The notes under the pieces: model-generated
Database searches by the model: none
What the model was told of the DNA's origin: nothing
Seen by the model: the letters and a program-made list of their open reading frames with translations, nothing else
NCBI GenBank assembly: GCA_963691815.1
Contig: OY829645.1
Span: 6,016,401-6,080,400, forward strand
Length of the DNA stretch: 64,000 nt
DNA from: Echiichthys vipera
Lineage: Eukaryota; Chordata; Actinopteri; Perciformes; Trachinidae
Direction of reading: 5' to 3'
Program-made: the position numbers and the translations under genes
Part shown: positions 43,745 through 55,267 of the stretch, piece by piece
Layout of the letters: each line of letters starts with the position of its first letter
Position numbering within the stretch: position 1 is the first letter of the stretch

Positions 43745-44337
43745 CTGGGGAAAAAAAGGGAATTAAGAATAATTTGTACTGCCAGATTTCAGGCGCTGTA
43801 TTAACAAAACATCTTAAGGCTAAGGTAGGTTTCGTGTTTCACTTCTAAGTTAGGACTCCTAACTTTTTAAGAGTTGGTCAGGGATGCCATCACATGACCA
43901 ACCAATAGAAACCACCAAATATCACCAGAGATTAACGGTTGTTGTTCTCTCCGCTATTTGGCCATGGGAAAAATGCAGCTGTGCATTTGGCATGTCTCAG
44001 CTGTCTGTCAGGAGGATTTTGCTCCAGACGCTAAATGTCCTATCCAGACCCACAGAGATTTGCAGTTCATTCACTTCCCCATTGAAGTGTTTCTGTCATA
44101 AATTCACTCTTAAGGCCCCTACACATGATACGCGGTAAAAACAATTTGCGCCAGCCGTTCCATTCATTTCCCATGAAGGAGACGGTAGCGCCCAATGAAG
44201 CGGCAGCGCCCAATGTAGCGGTGTGCTCCGCTCAGATTCGTTGCTGCTGACCTTTCAAAAGCAAACAATGAGACAGAAGCTTTGAGTGTGATGTTTATGT
44301 TTCCTAGGCAACCAGAGAGCGACATGGAGCCGGCTAG

Positions 44338-44341
44338 AAAG
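44338..44341. repeat. Target-site duplication of ERV E, left copy (AAAG)
   Basis: AAAG immediately before the 5' LTR recurs at 50659-50662 immediately after the 3' LTR. Confidence 0.85.
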
Positions 44342-45000
44342 TGTGGAAGAAAGAGAAATGAGCTGCTCTCTTCATGTGGATTTTGAAATGGCTAAACTGA
44401 AGTTGGTACACAGTGGGGTCATGGTACATAAACCCCTGGAATGAGACTAATCCTTGCTGGTTGAGCAGATAATAAACTTGCATCACAGAGCCTCACAGAA
44501 AAGAGAGTTCAGATCTGTAGAATGTGCACGATAGAGATCTCGTGCCCACTCACCCATCACCTCATTAAGATTCTAAAAAACAGAGGAATGCTCATTTCTT
44601 CATTTTAGGCACACACACACATACTCATTAACTAACAATTTTGTGTGTTGCAAACACAGACACATCTGTCTCTCTAGATAGCCATATAGGGACATGCACT
44701 AATTTCCTTCTCTCAGCCTTTAGTGTTATAAGATGTTGCTAGGCAGATTAACGTCCATTGCCGCCTTTTTTACCTTTGGGGCGTTACCATCAGCCCACCA
44801 GGGTATATAAAGCCGCTACCCCTAGACCACAACAGACTCGTCTGATGTATGACCTGGTTTGAGTTGTATCAGAACTTGTCTCCGCTTTGCAAAGTGCTCC
44901 AATAAAGATATTGGTGTGATCTCAAGCCATCGTCTCTAGATCTCTTCTTCTATCCTCCGATCAACGGACCCGGGGAGGTAACTGCAGGTTGATCTCAACA
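44342..45000 (+). repeat. ERV E 5' LTR
   Basis: The LTR runs from TGTGGAAG to CTCAACA. A TATA box GTATATAAA is at about 44,803-44,811 and AATAAA at 44901-44906, about 100 bases before the end. It differs from the 3' LTR at about five positions by eye. Confidence 0.9.
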
Positions 45001-45003
45001 ATT

Positions 45004-45021
45004 TGGGGGCTCGTCCGGGAT
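45004..45021 (+). promoter_or_regulatory. ERV E primer-binding site (tRNA-Pro)
   Basis: TGGGGGCTCGTCCGGGAT starts three bases after the LTR. This 18-mer is identical to the tRNA-Pro primer site of murine-leukaemia-type gammaretroviruses. Confidence 0.9.
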
Positions 45022-45704
45022 CGGAAGGAGAAGAAGGTAAATTCGACCCAAAAAGGTTTCTTCACGGGGAACAGCGTGAGACACAATCCGGCACATTAGT
45101 AAAGGTAAGCAGAACCTGTTTAATCGAAACTCTGCACATTGGGCATTCTAAAACATTGTGTCTTGCCTGCGCCACAGTGAGTAAACTATTTAAATTGAGA
45201 TAATGGCAAAACTGAGAATGGTAAACTGAGAATGGTCCTGGGTCGTGGTTGACCCCACCGTTATTCTGACGAGGATACGGACAAAACCTAGGAGGTTACT
45301 GGGTTAGAGGCCCGGGGAACTGAGGATACCCCGAATTCTATAAGTGGGTTAGAGGCCCGGGGAACTGAGGTTACCCCGAATTCTATAAGCCGAGTCTGGG
45401 ACTCATATGTAGAGGCATCGCAATTTTGCTATAAGTCGAGGCTGGGACTCATAAGTGTGTTTAAAGAAGTGTGGGAGGTTCATGTGTATATCCACTTTGA
45501 TATCAGACTCAGGTTCTGAGGAATACACATTTCTGTGGGACAACAGAGGGTGGTATAGTTCTGTAGCTGTTTTTATCTGAAATGGGAAAAGTGGTGCACG
45601 TACTGGGGTAACCCCAAGAGTGAAGGCGCACAGACGTGAGTCTGTGTAGAAGCTTCCTTTACTAGAACGGCATTACCGGCATTGACCCCCGTTGACGAGA
45701 ACAG
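45022..45704 (+). other. ERV E leader, C-family type
   Basis: It corresponds to the leader of ERV C (complement of about 19,810-20,425). It contains an exact-looking 45-bp tandem duplication at 45301-45345 and 45346-45390 (gggttagaggcccgggg units, one substitution). The match to C ends at gttgacgaga near 45,703, where B-like sequence takes over at a shared GAGA. Confidence 0.75.
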
Positions 45705-48700
45705 AGAAGTGTTTTGGAAAATACATAAGCATTTAGGAAGAAAATGAATGATCAATCAATTCATTAAAGGAGTAGAAATTTTTAAAATGCAAATATAATT
45801 TGCATGAGTGTAGGGATTCCCAACTACAATAAAATGGGCGTATGAATGTGGTAAGAAAAATAAACTTTGTGGTAACTAATTTCAGTGTCTAAATATCCAG
45901 TTTGGATATTAAAGGGTGCGTTGTCGTACAGACCACCTGGCTGAAAGATTATCCAAAGTTAGCGTATGTGTGATAAGATCTAACCATATTCGTATGAAAA
46001 AATCAGCATGTGTGAAATCTGTCTGAGTGAACAATAAGCCCATTGAAAGTAAAAGCACATCCCAGTGAGTCAATAGAAAAATGGGAAACAAATTGGGAAA
46101 GTTAAAATTTTTACAGATCCTGCTAAATTTATAGCATATACATGGGTTAATGTGGTTGAGAACTTCCATTTTGGCATTACTAGACTAAGAGGTTTTTTTA
46201 TTTTTTAAATTTTCGTCTTTTATTAGGCACATGTCTAGGTACAAATGTAGTGAAGAGGGTAAAGTGATGAGAGAGAAAGGGACAGCGAGTAGGGAAAGAT
46301 AGGAGGAAAGCAAACTCAGTTATAGAAAGACAAGAAATTAAAGAAATAAGTATGTGTGACAGAAAGAGAAGTGAATGAATGATGAGGAGCAGAGATTAGC
46401 GATAAAAGACAGGGCCTCCTCCTAATGTCTCCAAGCCATGCAGCCCCTGCATCAAGCCCATATGCATATTCCCAGAAGGACTCTGACAATGAGGGGGAGG
46501 GGAGACTGAACCTGCATCTGATGTGTCAGTTGTCACAAAACCAGTAAATGAGGAAAACAGACTGAGACAAGTAAAAAGTTAGCATTGCTTCTCCAGAAAA
46601 GTTCTCTCTCCAAACAGCAACTTCTTTTTTGACTACTGGCCTGAAGAAAAGGAAACAGATGTCCACGGCACCAGATGTTCAGTTGAATTGAACACTGAAG
46701 AGCTTGTGTTCAGGACATGTCAGCCAGAGGAACTGAAAGATTGCAAGGAGGTGGGAGCTGGAGAGGTGTGAACGCAACATTCGACTGGCCATTTGGTTCG
46801 CTATACCAGCAGAATGGGGCACAGAATCCTGGACAAAGATGGCCTCATCAAGACAACATCAGAAGGAGAGAAAGAAGGAGACTGGGACAAGATCCAGAGA
46901 AGTCCTGGTTGCGTGTTCCTGTTTGGTGTTTTTTTTCATGGCTCCCCCATGAACAGGCCATACAGACAGCGGAGGAAGGTCAGAGCATTTAAAAATCACA
47001 AATTAGAAATTAAAGATAAAAACATCCACACTAGATGACACCGTTAGTTGAACTTAGAATGAACAGGATGTTAATGTTCAGCACATACATACACTTGCAT
47101 ATACATATAGGAACATTTATTAAGAATAAGTATTGGTGTTAATAGGGAAGGTTAGGGTTTTGCAGTGAGAGTTGATCATTAGACACAGAAAGTTAAGGTT
47201 TTGATTACTATGCTCAGACAAAATATTTTTTAGCTCACATAAGAAAGAATTCAAGTTATTGAAAGCAACACTGATTATTTCTTATAAAACAAGCATGCCA
47301 TTGTGGAATGTCTCAAATATACCTCCCATTTTACCTGAAGAGGCATCATAGATGTCACAGGTTTGAGTTTCTGGTGATTGATTTTAGAAAATGCAATATT
47401 GATGCATCACTGTAAATCCTGACTCATTATTCTGGGTTTTTTGCTTTCACTCTCAATGGTATTTAAATTTTTGGAATTTAATGGTATAGTTTTCTGGGTA
47501 TACCTGGTTTAAAAAACTGCCATAGTGATGGTGAAGTTTTCAGAAACATACGTCTTGTTTTTGCAAATTGAAGCCTTAGATATAACAATAATAATAAGGA
47601 TAATATTATTAATAATGATAATAAGTGGGTCCTGACTGCATCCATAGGAACTGGATGGGTTTAAAAAAATAAAAATAAAAATATATTAAATTCTATTGCC
47701 ACTTATGGATTATTTTATGTTTTTGTGGAGATCCTCCAAACCCTGTATAAAGAAACTTGGCCAATGACTGACTTTTTAGACTGTGACTGCTTTGGCAAAC
47801 AGCCTGTACCGACTTAAAATGACCTACCTGATCGAGCTCTGATTGTTTCTTTTTAATTTTTGCATGATAGTTGTATGTCAGTAGTTTTATGTCTATTAAC
47901 AAACACTAACATCTCACCCTATTGTATTTTCAAAGTGTGCATGTTCTGCATGATACTCATTGTCACACTAATGTTTAATGTCAGCCTGAAGCGCTGTACC
48001 GTCTTAATTTTTGGGCCTTTGATCCTACAGCTGAAGATAGAGAACCATTCTTGGATGGAAATGTTTAACAGTGGATCAAAACCATGGGATGCATTGTTTG
48101 ATACATAGTGTCGATGATGATGATGATTCTGTTTTTCTTTATAGATGGTTCTGCGAGGAATCCGTCTAACTACTCTTTCTGTGTTTGCCTTTGAACTAAA
48201 CTGCCAAAATAACTCGTCTGCTAAGACGACAGAGTTATTTGTATTAATCTGTGGTTTTCTTTCTAGGCGCAACAGATGATACAGTGTCAGAGTCACAATA
48301 TGCTTTAATATTGTCCATAACTTGCAGACTCTGGGAAAAACTGTGGCATTCTACAGGAAACCCTTTTGTTGTAAACCTTTTGTCTCCAACACTTTTACCT
48401 GTTTACAGTTAAAAGAGTTCACGCTGACTGTAAAAACTCAGTTTTCACAGGGCAATGCCATAGCAGATGATGATACGGTGTGAATAGAATTGTTTTTGTT
48501 TTAATGTTTTTCGTTGTTTTTATTTTTCTTTGCTATATTCGGAGAGTTAAAAGTTAACCTCTACTAATGTTTGCAGTGTGTAGTCAAATAAAGAGTTCGT
48601 TGAGGATATTGTGTTATTTCAAAAAAATTATTTGACACTTTGTGTCAAAAGGGGGGAATGTGAGGAATAACCAAAGATTGACCTAACTTTTTTTTTTAAC

Positions 48701-48785
48701 TCTTTATTTATCTATGATGTAAATCCCTGTATGTTGATTTACCTAAAAGTCAAGCTATGAATGACTGCTCTGGGGATTGTGGATA
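45705..48785 (+). pseudogene. B-like decayed provirus segment inside ERV E
   Basis: The segment follows ERV B from its leader (B 3965 onward) through a degraded gag start (about 46,080). Traces of RT are seen (GAIVEC near 47,300, the FSVID region near 47,370). RNase H pieces are at about 47,970-48,100 and 48,265-48,350, then the end of env, the B-type polypurine tract (48,643-48,657) and the first about 125 bases of a B-type LTR. No frame is open for long. About 46,190-47,250 does not match B in a way I can see and has no identified gene. Divergence from B is far greater than that between E's own LTRs, so this part was old when E inserted. Confidence 0.75.
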
Positions 48786-49499
48786 GGAGACATGGGTTCC
48801 CGGAGAGGAATAGGAATCAGGTCAGAAAACGGAACACATTTCAAGAATCAGGATTTGTACAAGGTTGAATCAATGTTGGGTTTGAAACACAAGTTTGATA
48901 CAGTTTACTATCCCCAGTCACAAGGGAAAGTGGAAAGAATGAATCAGACTATAAAAAACAAATTGGCCAATATCTGTGCACAGACCAAAATGAATTGGGT
49001 TGACGCCCTACCATTAGCTTTAATGTCTGTTAGGAGCTCTGTGAATCAGAGCACAGGTTTCACGCCTTTTGAGTTGCAAACGGCTCTGCCAGGGCCACAG
49101 TCTAGGCAGCCTGGTATGAAAAATTATGACCAATCACTAACCAACAGAGAGTATTTCCGTGAATTGCGAAGTCTCGTTTCAGCATTCGCCAAACAGGTGA
49201 CCGATCGACTCGGCAACGCGGATTCCCAGCCAACGCCGGAGGCAGACTGGGTGGTGCTGAAGGTCATCAAGCAGAAGTGGTCCGAACCTCGCTGGACAGG
49301 TCCATACAAGGTGGTGGAGCGAACATCCCACGCCGTCCGACTGAAGGGGAAAGGCGACACTTGGTACCACTGGAGCCAGTGTGCGGCAGCGGCAGAACCA
49401 CAACGCTCCTTGAGTGAGGTGCAACAGGACCTGAAAGCATCTTGCACTGTACCGGCTAGTACAGAAGAAAAGACCACGGACCAACAAGGGGCAGAATAA
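48786..49499 (+). pseudogene. ERV E integrase, C-terminal half
   Basis: From 48,786 the sequence is C-family integrase. It starts at RHGFPE, just before the second catalytic Asp motif (SENGTHF, where the expected Asp is replaced by Glu). QGKVERMNQ carries the catalytic Glu and KQKWSEPRWTGPYKVVERT the C-terminal barrel. It stops at 49,497-49,499, as in C. A small insertion near 48,810 shifts the frame, so the open reading frame begins 48777 with residues derived from B-type LTR. The zinc domain and first Asp are absent. It is very similar to C at protein level but not functional alone. Confidence 0.85.
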
Positions 49500-49706
49500 T
49501 CCCCTGGTGGCACTGGGGGGAAGGTAGTATACCTGAGCTCGTTAAAACATACACCCGAAGAAGACGACGTCGCCAGACCCACCATCTCCATGACAACGTG
49601 TCAACTGAACTTTTTCATTTTTCTATCTGTAATATTTGCTATTTACTTTGCTTTAGGTTTGCCAAAACTAATACTCACAGGCACCACTAGGTTTTAGTGC
49701 TAAATC

Positions 49707-49999
49707 ATGCTACTATTTGGTAATAGAGGAGTGTTATTACCGTGTGGTGCTCTAACATGTATAATTGTACCCCTGATTTTTTGGTTATGCGAAGGTCAGC
49801 ATGAACAGAGTGAGGCAGTGACACCCCTTAGCCCGCTCTCTCGTAAGAAACGAGGAACGCAAAAAAAAGGATGAGTGCATAACCCATGTACGGCCGAACT
49901 ATAGCATACGGCCGAGCTATATCCATGTTTACTATCAATGATTGTCTGCAATTGCGAACGCTTTAAGTTGAGCTCTTTTGAGAGCTCAAAAGGGGGAAT
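49707..49999 (+). pseudogene. ERV E env start fused to 3' end, with polypurine tract
   Basis: ATG 49707 gives the same signal-peptide region as C's Env (MLLFGNRGVLL, then a hydrophobic run). A run of eight A's near 49,865 has one more A than C, giving a stop at about 49,872-49,874. A few bases on, the sequence jumps to the region flanking C's 3' end (the repeated cggccgaactatag/cggccgagctatat phrases). About 2 kb of env is therefore deleted. AAAAGGGGGAA at 49988-49998 is the polypurine tract. Confidence 0.8.
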
Positions 50000-50658
50000 T
50001 GTGGAAGAAAGAGAAATGAGCTGCTCTCTTCATGTGGCTTTTGAAATGGCTAAACTGAAGTTGGTACACAGTGGGGTCATGGTACATAAACCCCTGGAAT
50101 GAGACTAGTCCTTGCTGGTTGAGCAGATAATAAACTTGCATCACAGAGCCTCACAGAAAAGAGAGTTCAGATCTGTAGAATGTGCACGATAGAGATCTCG
50201 TGCCCACTCACCCATCACCTCATTAAGATTCTAAAAAACAGAGGAATGCTCATTTCTTCATTTTAGGCACACACACACATACTCATTAACTAACAATTTC
50301 GTGTGTTGCAAACACAGACACATCTGTCTCTCTAGATAGCCATATAGGGACATGCACTAATTTCCTTCTCTCAGCCTTTAGTGTTATAAGATGTTGCTAG
50401 GCAGATTAACGTCCATTGCCGCCTTTTTTACCTTTGGGGCGTTACCATCAGCCCACCAGGGTATATAAAGCCGCTACCCCTAGACCACAACAGACTCGTC
50501 TGATGTATGACCTGGTTTGAGTTGTATCAGAACTTGTCTCCACTTTGCAAAGTGCTCCAATAAAGATATTGGTGTGATCTCAAGCCATCGTCTCTAGATC
50601 TCTTCTTCTATCCTCTGATCAACGGACCCGGGGAGGTAACTGCAGGTTGATCTCAACA
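50000..50658 (+). repeat. ERV E 3' LTR
   Basis: This is the 659-bp partner of 44342-45000, differing at about five positions (about 99.2% identity). Confidence 0.9.
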
Positions 50659-50662
50659 AAAG
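50659..50662. repeat. Target-site duplication of ERV E, right copy (AAAG)
   Basis: This matches 44338-44341. Confidence 0.85.
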
Positions 50663-51304
50663 ATGGAGGAAAAACGTATTGTTTGTGTGTCTGAAATTCC
50701 CAAACTATTTAACGTTACATTAAAGTCGAATCATGATCTCGGAGCTAACAGTTGTTTTTATACTAACGTTGATTTTGCCGTTTACTGGGTCCCTGCGCCC
50801 AACCTCGCGGTGAACCCAGTTGAAGAAACTTCATCATGTGAATCATGTGAACGCTCTTTTAGGGACTCTTTCCCTCTCAGCCAATCACTGTGGGCATAGA
50901 ACGTATGAACATGATGTCATCCATAGCAACGAGGTCAACCCTGCCCTCTAGTCTTAGCTTAGGAGTCCCTCCGATTCCTTAGTAAAAGTTGGTCTCAGAG
51001 GCTTTTTGAATATGTTTTAAGAAATAACTCTCAGCTAAGAACTTTTAGTGCTCCTCAGGAGAACTCTTAGTGCTGAGATCAAATGTTTTGTGAATACAGC
51101 CCCTGAACTCTGACATTCTAAATCCAATTTTTTTTTTTTTTAAACACAACTTAACATAAGAAAATTTAAAAAAGACTAAATGAAAATAAACCTGAGTGCT
51201 GAGAAGTATTAAAGAGATCTTGAAGAAGCTAAAATTTTCAACATGATGTACCCAAAAGGTAAAGCAAGAAAATATAATTTGTACACACGCAAACTGGAAC
51301 TTAC

Positions 51305-52961
51305 CACAGGAGCAAAGGGCCTTATCCAGAACAAAAGTTGTTGGAGGCAATGGCTGGAAGAATCCTGCAGCACTGGCATCTGGGTTGTGGAGGGGGTGTC
51401 TGGTGTGCATTCCAACATCACATTCAGCACAGAAGAAGGGGCGCGGTCTACAGTCACGACGGACAACAGCAGAATTGTTCCTGCACTGTTGGCAGATGTG
51501 CATTTCTACATCTTTTTGTGCCACTGCGGTGTTAACCAGACTTGATCTTGCTGCCCTCCAGCTCGCTGAAAATAGACTTTTTCTTGTGCTCCAGTTTGTA
51601 GAAGCCAGAAGAGATGCTCTTGCTGTTGGTGCTTCCACCTCATCTCCTGTGGTATCCCTCAAGGACTGCTGGAGATCTTCTTGGCTTTAGGGTACTTGCT
51701 CCCTCTCCCCCCGCTGGCCAGGACCGTTAGTACTCACACTGCCTGGGCCTCACGCGAATGCTTCTTGCCTGTCCATACGTCATCACGCCGTAACATGTCA
51801 CACGCATTGATTGACGTCATTGCGATGCGTCGCTTTGTTTACAAATCTTTCCATAGACCTCAGAGTTCTTGTGCATCTTGTCCGACTGTTTTTGAATATG
51901 TTCATCCGACCAAATCTGTAGTAAACACTCCACCTCCGCATCACACCAACGTGAACCTTTCGCTGCCATTGTTTGAAATGTCCGTGCATGGTCCGTCGCG
52001 CTTACAAAAGCCCACCTCTCCCCAACGGTCAGTGGCCGGCATGCTGGCCGCAGCTAGGCGCGGTGCGGTTGCACTCACACTGGTCAAACAAACTAGGCTT
52101 TACCTGTGGAACCTGTTTGGGCACGGTACGGATGGACAGCGTGAGTGCGCCCTTAAAGTGTCACTGTATGGAGTGGCAGTGAACGGTGTAACTACTATGA
52201 CATAGTAATTATTAAAAACGCATATCAAAATACAAAGATGGAGTTTATATAGTAACCCTGTATTAAATACACCATACAGATACAAGTTAACATGTCTGAA
52301 AATTATGCTTTAGGCTAATGGAAACCAAATTAGGTACATACCAACAGTCTCTGGAGCAAAGGCCACCTCAGAGTGTGTGTCGGGAGCATCGACAGAGGGA
52401 CGAGTCTTCTGACTGCAACTCGCTGTACCAGAATAAAAAACAGCAGCAATCAAGTATACCATTAAAACAAACAAATGATACACAACATCAGTTAACATAA
52501 CACAAGACTTAAAGTGGTGACTCCTAATGTCATCCTTCCTACTTCCGCAACGTGATGATTGATTAATAAGTTTGAGTAGTTTGTTTGCATGTGCATGTGT
52601 TTGTATAGAACAAACAGAGACATGTATTTTCACAATCTTGTGTTGTATAATAACAAACTTCAATTGAAAATTGTGAAAATTGGATATAAAGGTAACCATG
52701 CGACAGACAGTGATGCCAAACCGGATCTTTAACATCATGAATGTAAAAACAATACTCACCCTCATTCGACTGATTCCTGCTTGATCGTGGTCTTGCATGG
52801 ATTACGTTACCGTCACTGTCTCTGTTCTTCCACCTCACCTGTGCTGCTGCCTGCTCTTTCTGCAGAATGTCATCAACCATTTCAAGGTCATCACTGAGCT
52901 CTATCTGCTCAACCAGGTTATCCACACTCATGAGCAGATCCTCGAGCTCTGATTCACTCAT
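51305..52961 (-). pseudogene. KDZ (Zisupton-like) transposase gene, 5' exons
   Basis: Exon 1 runs from ATG at 52961 to 52760 (MSESELEDLLMSVDNLVEQI, acidic and Leu-rich, ending before a gtgag donor). A middle exon is at 52422-52342 (SCSQKTRPSVDAPDTHSE). A larger exon at 51684-51305 contains a cysteine cluster: CQQC, CRPRPFFCAEC, then HTRHPLHNPDA, and CSCG before the donor. Such clusters precede KDZ transposase cores in fish proteins (CxC-type). In the larger exon the upstream part must be read in another frame, so at least one frameshift is present. The gene continues at 43,744 after the intron that holds element G. Confidence 0.65.
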
Positions 52962-53102
52962 GATGAAGGGCAGAGACACAGACAGACGGAGAGACAAAAA
53001 GACTGGCAATACAGAGTTGGACAGACAATACAAACACAAAGGAAAGCACAGTGACACAGAGAGAGAAACAGACGGATAAAGAAAGGCTAAGAGGTAAAAC
53101 AC

Positions 53103-55072
53103 AGCAAGGACAGGTTAACAAGACAGACGTGGCTCTTAAAAGTGCTTTTAGGTTGTTTTGTTTTTAGAAAAACAGAAAGGGTTGTTTTTTAGAGGACAAA
53201 TTTGCAGCACCTGTTGATAGAAGAGAACATAATTGAGGAACTCCAAACTGAACAACCTAAATTTCACACCAGTTTTGTATGTATTTATTTACAACATTAC
53301 TATTTGGCTACTAACCAACAATTTGAGCTTATGTAACTTAAGTAAAGCACATCACTTCTGGAGATTCTAGATTTTTCTTTGATTGTATTCTTTAATTGAT
53401 AAAAAAAAACGTAAAATTTTATCTGAATGGATATGTAGGTCTTTTCCCTGAACTGCAGAGGGGAGGTGATTTCGACAGCGTTGAACGTCTGGCAGCAGCC
53501 AATCATTTATATATTTATCTAAATAATAACAACAACAACAAATTTACAGACTAACTTTTATGTGATGTCGTCTTTTAATTAAATTTTATTTATCTTATTT
53601 TATTTTACTTGCTTATATTGTTTATATTTTATGGTATTTTTGCTGTCCTTTTACCTTGTCATCTGTTAATGTTTTCTTGTTCATCTGTCAGTTTTACTGT
53701 TAGTTGAAGCATCAGACTTTTTATCTCTGGTGTCAGAATACTGTGTATGGATTGTGGATGTGTTTTTGTCTTTGTGCTGTCTGTCAAAGCACTTTGTAAA
53801 TGTCTGTTTTTAAAGGTGCTTTATATATAAAGCAATTATAATTATTATTATTATAATTACATACAGAGAATATAATATTATATTTTAATGTCTGGCTTTT
53901 CACTGGAATCCTCAAGTATGAAGGCTGGTAGTTTTTTGCTAAATTCTATCAAACTTTATGTTTCACAAACAAATATAAATAATCTTACATTGTTTTCAGG
54001 TTAAATAGTGTAAAACTAAAGTATGGCTAATGGCGTCCGACTGGTGATAGTGACGTAACTTATCATGTAACTACGTTGTTGTAGTTCCCCTCTCAGGCAG
54101 AGAAACAACTGCTGCTTAAAAAATGCTCACTGAAGAATAAAAACATTACTTTGCCTGATTCAAACAGTTGTTTCGGTTAATTTAAATACATATAAAACAT
54201 ATGCCAATTACGTTTATGGTCAACATTTACTCAATCTACTATCTACCGAGCTATAGATAGCATGGACAGGAAAAAAACTACGAAAGTCCTCCTGTTTTCA
54301 CTAGAAGCAAAAATGGCGGCATCCCTAGGGGAGCCTGCGCAGCCTGCGCAGCCTGCGCCACTGAGGCTCTGAGCAGCTTTCCATAGGAATGAATGGATCA
54401 ACATTTTCGGTACGCTGCCCGTTCTTGTTTCTATGTCCATGTCAGTAACCACGCTAACCACACTAAATATACATCATGATCGACAACATTTCTGAAAACT
54501 GTTTCATATTTAAGGAAACTGTCTTTTCAATTTCATGCAGTTTCCCTTCAAATAAAATAACACCAAAATAAAGTGAACCTCAAATGCACAGCATTTTAAT
54601 TAAATTACTACCCAGCACTTCTAGAGGTGCTAACAATAACATTTTGACCGATTTTATAATTTTTCATTCATTATTGTGGCTTATAGTTTAGTATTTTCTC
54701 TATCATAAAGTCGATGTTCTTACGTGATTAAATGGAAGACTGCATCTGCGCATCTTGGGATCGTCATTCAAGCGCTTTATTTGCTTATATGGCAGGTTTT
54801 TGGAATACCATATTTATTACTAAAAATAATAATAAATATTACAGTGCGGTAGAGAAATAAATATTATAAAAGCCAATTGTCTTCTGTCATATTGCATCAG
54901 TAAGAAAATCTTAACAACATGACTTTTTGGAAGTTCATATTGTAAGATTCAGCTGGTGTGGGAAATAGACTGTGGTGTGCAACAGTACTAGGTGTTGCTG
55001 TTTAATTATTAATCAATTTTAATCAGTTCTAATTCATAGTCTAGTTCATTTTAAAAAAAAATAATAGTTGAA
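53103..55072. other. About 2 kb without a gene; LINE tail and short repeats
   Basis: About 53,600-53,860 reads like a LINE 3' tail (caaagcactttgtaaatgtc, then tgctttatatataaagc and an ATT-type microsatellite). At about 54,335-54,360 a 9-base unit (agcctgcgc) is repeated about three times. Otherwise AT-rich sequence with no open frame, RNA gene or element I recognise. Confidence 0.45.
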
Positions 55073-55267
55073 AGCGGTTTTGTCCAGCAACGCTGACATG
55101 CGTTGTGTCTGGAGTAACTGCCACTGAGGATCATGGTTAGTGTAGTGACTTAATTTATCAAACACGGAGAAAAAAACTAAAGGGGAAAACAAGAAAGTTA
55201 ATGCTCATACAATTAACCCGTCAATTGTGTTTAATCAACAAGGGTACACTTGTGTTTTGTGTTAGGT
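55073..55267 (-). repeat. Repeat R1, copy 3 (partial)
   Basis: It matches the first part of copy 4 (56,590-56,805), from gcggttttgtccagcaacg to acttgtgttttgtgtt, and copy 1 in reverse. It lies directly left of a Rex1 fragment. Confidence 0.7.

Larger units (their letters stand above)
44342..50658 (+). mobile_element. ERV E: recent chimeric provirus
   Basis: There are two 659-bp LTRs (44342-45000 and 50000-50658), an AAAG duplication, a tRNA-Pro primer site (45004-45021) and a polypurine tract (49988-49998). The interior is mixed. The C-family leader runs to about 45,704. A B-like decayed stretch runs from there to about 48,785 and includes B-type polypurine tract and LTR start. C-family integrase follows to 49,499, then the env start, then a jump to C-family sequence next to the 3' LTR. 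It lacks usable gag, protease, RT and most of env, so it must have been mobilised by proteins supplied by another virus. Confidence 0.88.
44324..50899 (+). pseudogene. Short ORF of element G, interrupted by ERV E
   Basis: ATG at 44,324 reads MEPARK up to the ERV E duplication. The reading continues in frame beyond E at 50,663 as MEEKRIVCVSEIPKLFN and on to a stop at 50,897-50,899. The total would be roughly 84 codons. The start of the second part loosely resembles a MADF-type DNA-binding N-terminus found with some Harbinger elements, but the match is weak. Coordinates include the inserted provirus. Confidence 0.3.
43788..51106. mobile_element. Small inverted-repeat element G, split by ERV E
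   Basis: The left end TTCAGGCGCTGTATTAACA at 43,788 and the right end (complement, GTTCAGGGGCTGTATTCACA at 51,107) form imperfect inverted repeats. At least 22 of the first 25 bases agree, and both continue AAAACAT. Without ERV E the element is about 1.0 kb. It lies in an intron of the KDZ transposase gene. A short ORF begins at 44,324. No target duplication is obvious and I cannot name the superfamily. It is probably non-autonomous. Confidence 0.55.

Noticed and set aside
50663..50899. Firm call of a MADF-domain protein
   Set aside because: Only the first about 20 residues are suggestive. The rest shows no MADF pattern, so it is left as an unidentified ORF of element G.
51045..51662. B-box or RING-type zinc finger host gene
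   Set aside because: The cysteine cluster is short, frame-broken upstream, and fits the cluster found with KDZ transposases. The exon context points to the transposase gene.
52318..52500. Short Gln-rich plus-strand ORF
   Set aside because: It overlaps, antisense, an exon of the KDZ gene at 52342-52422 and has no independent support.
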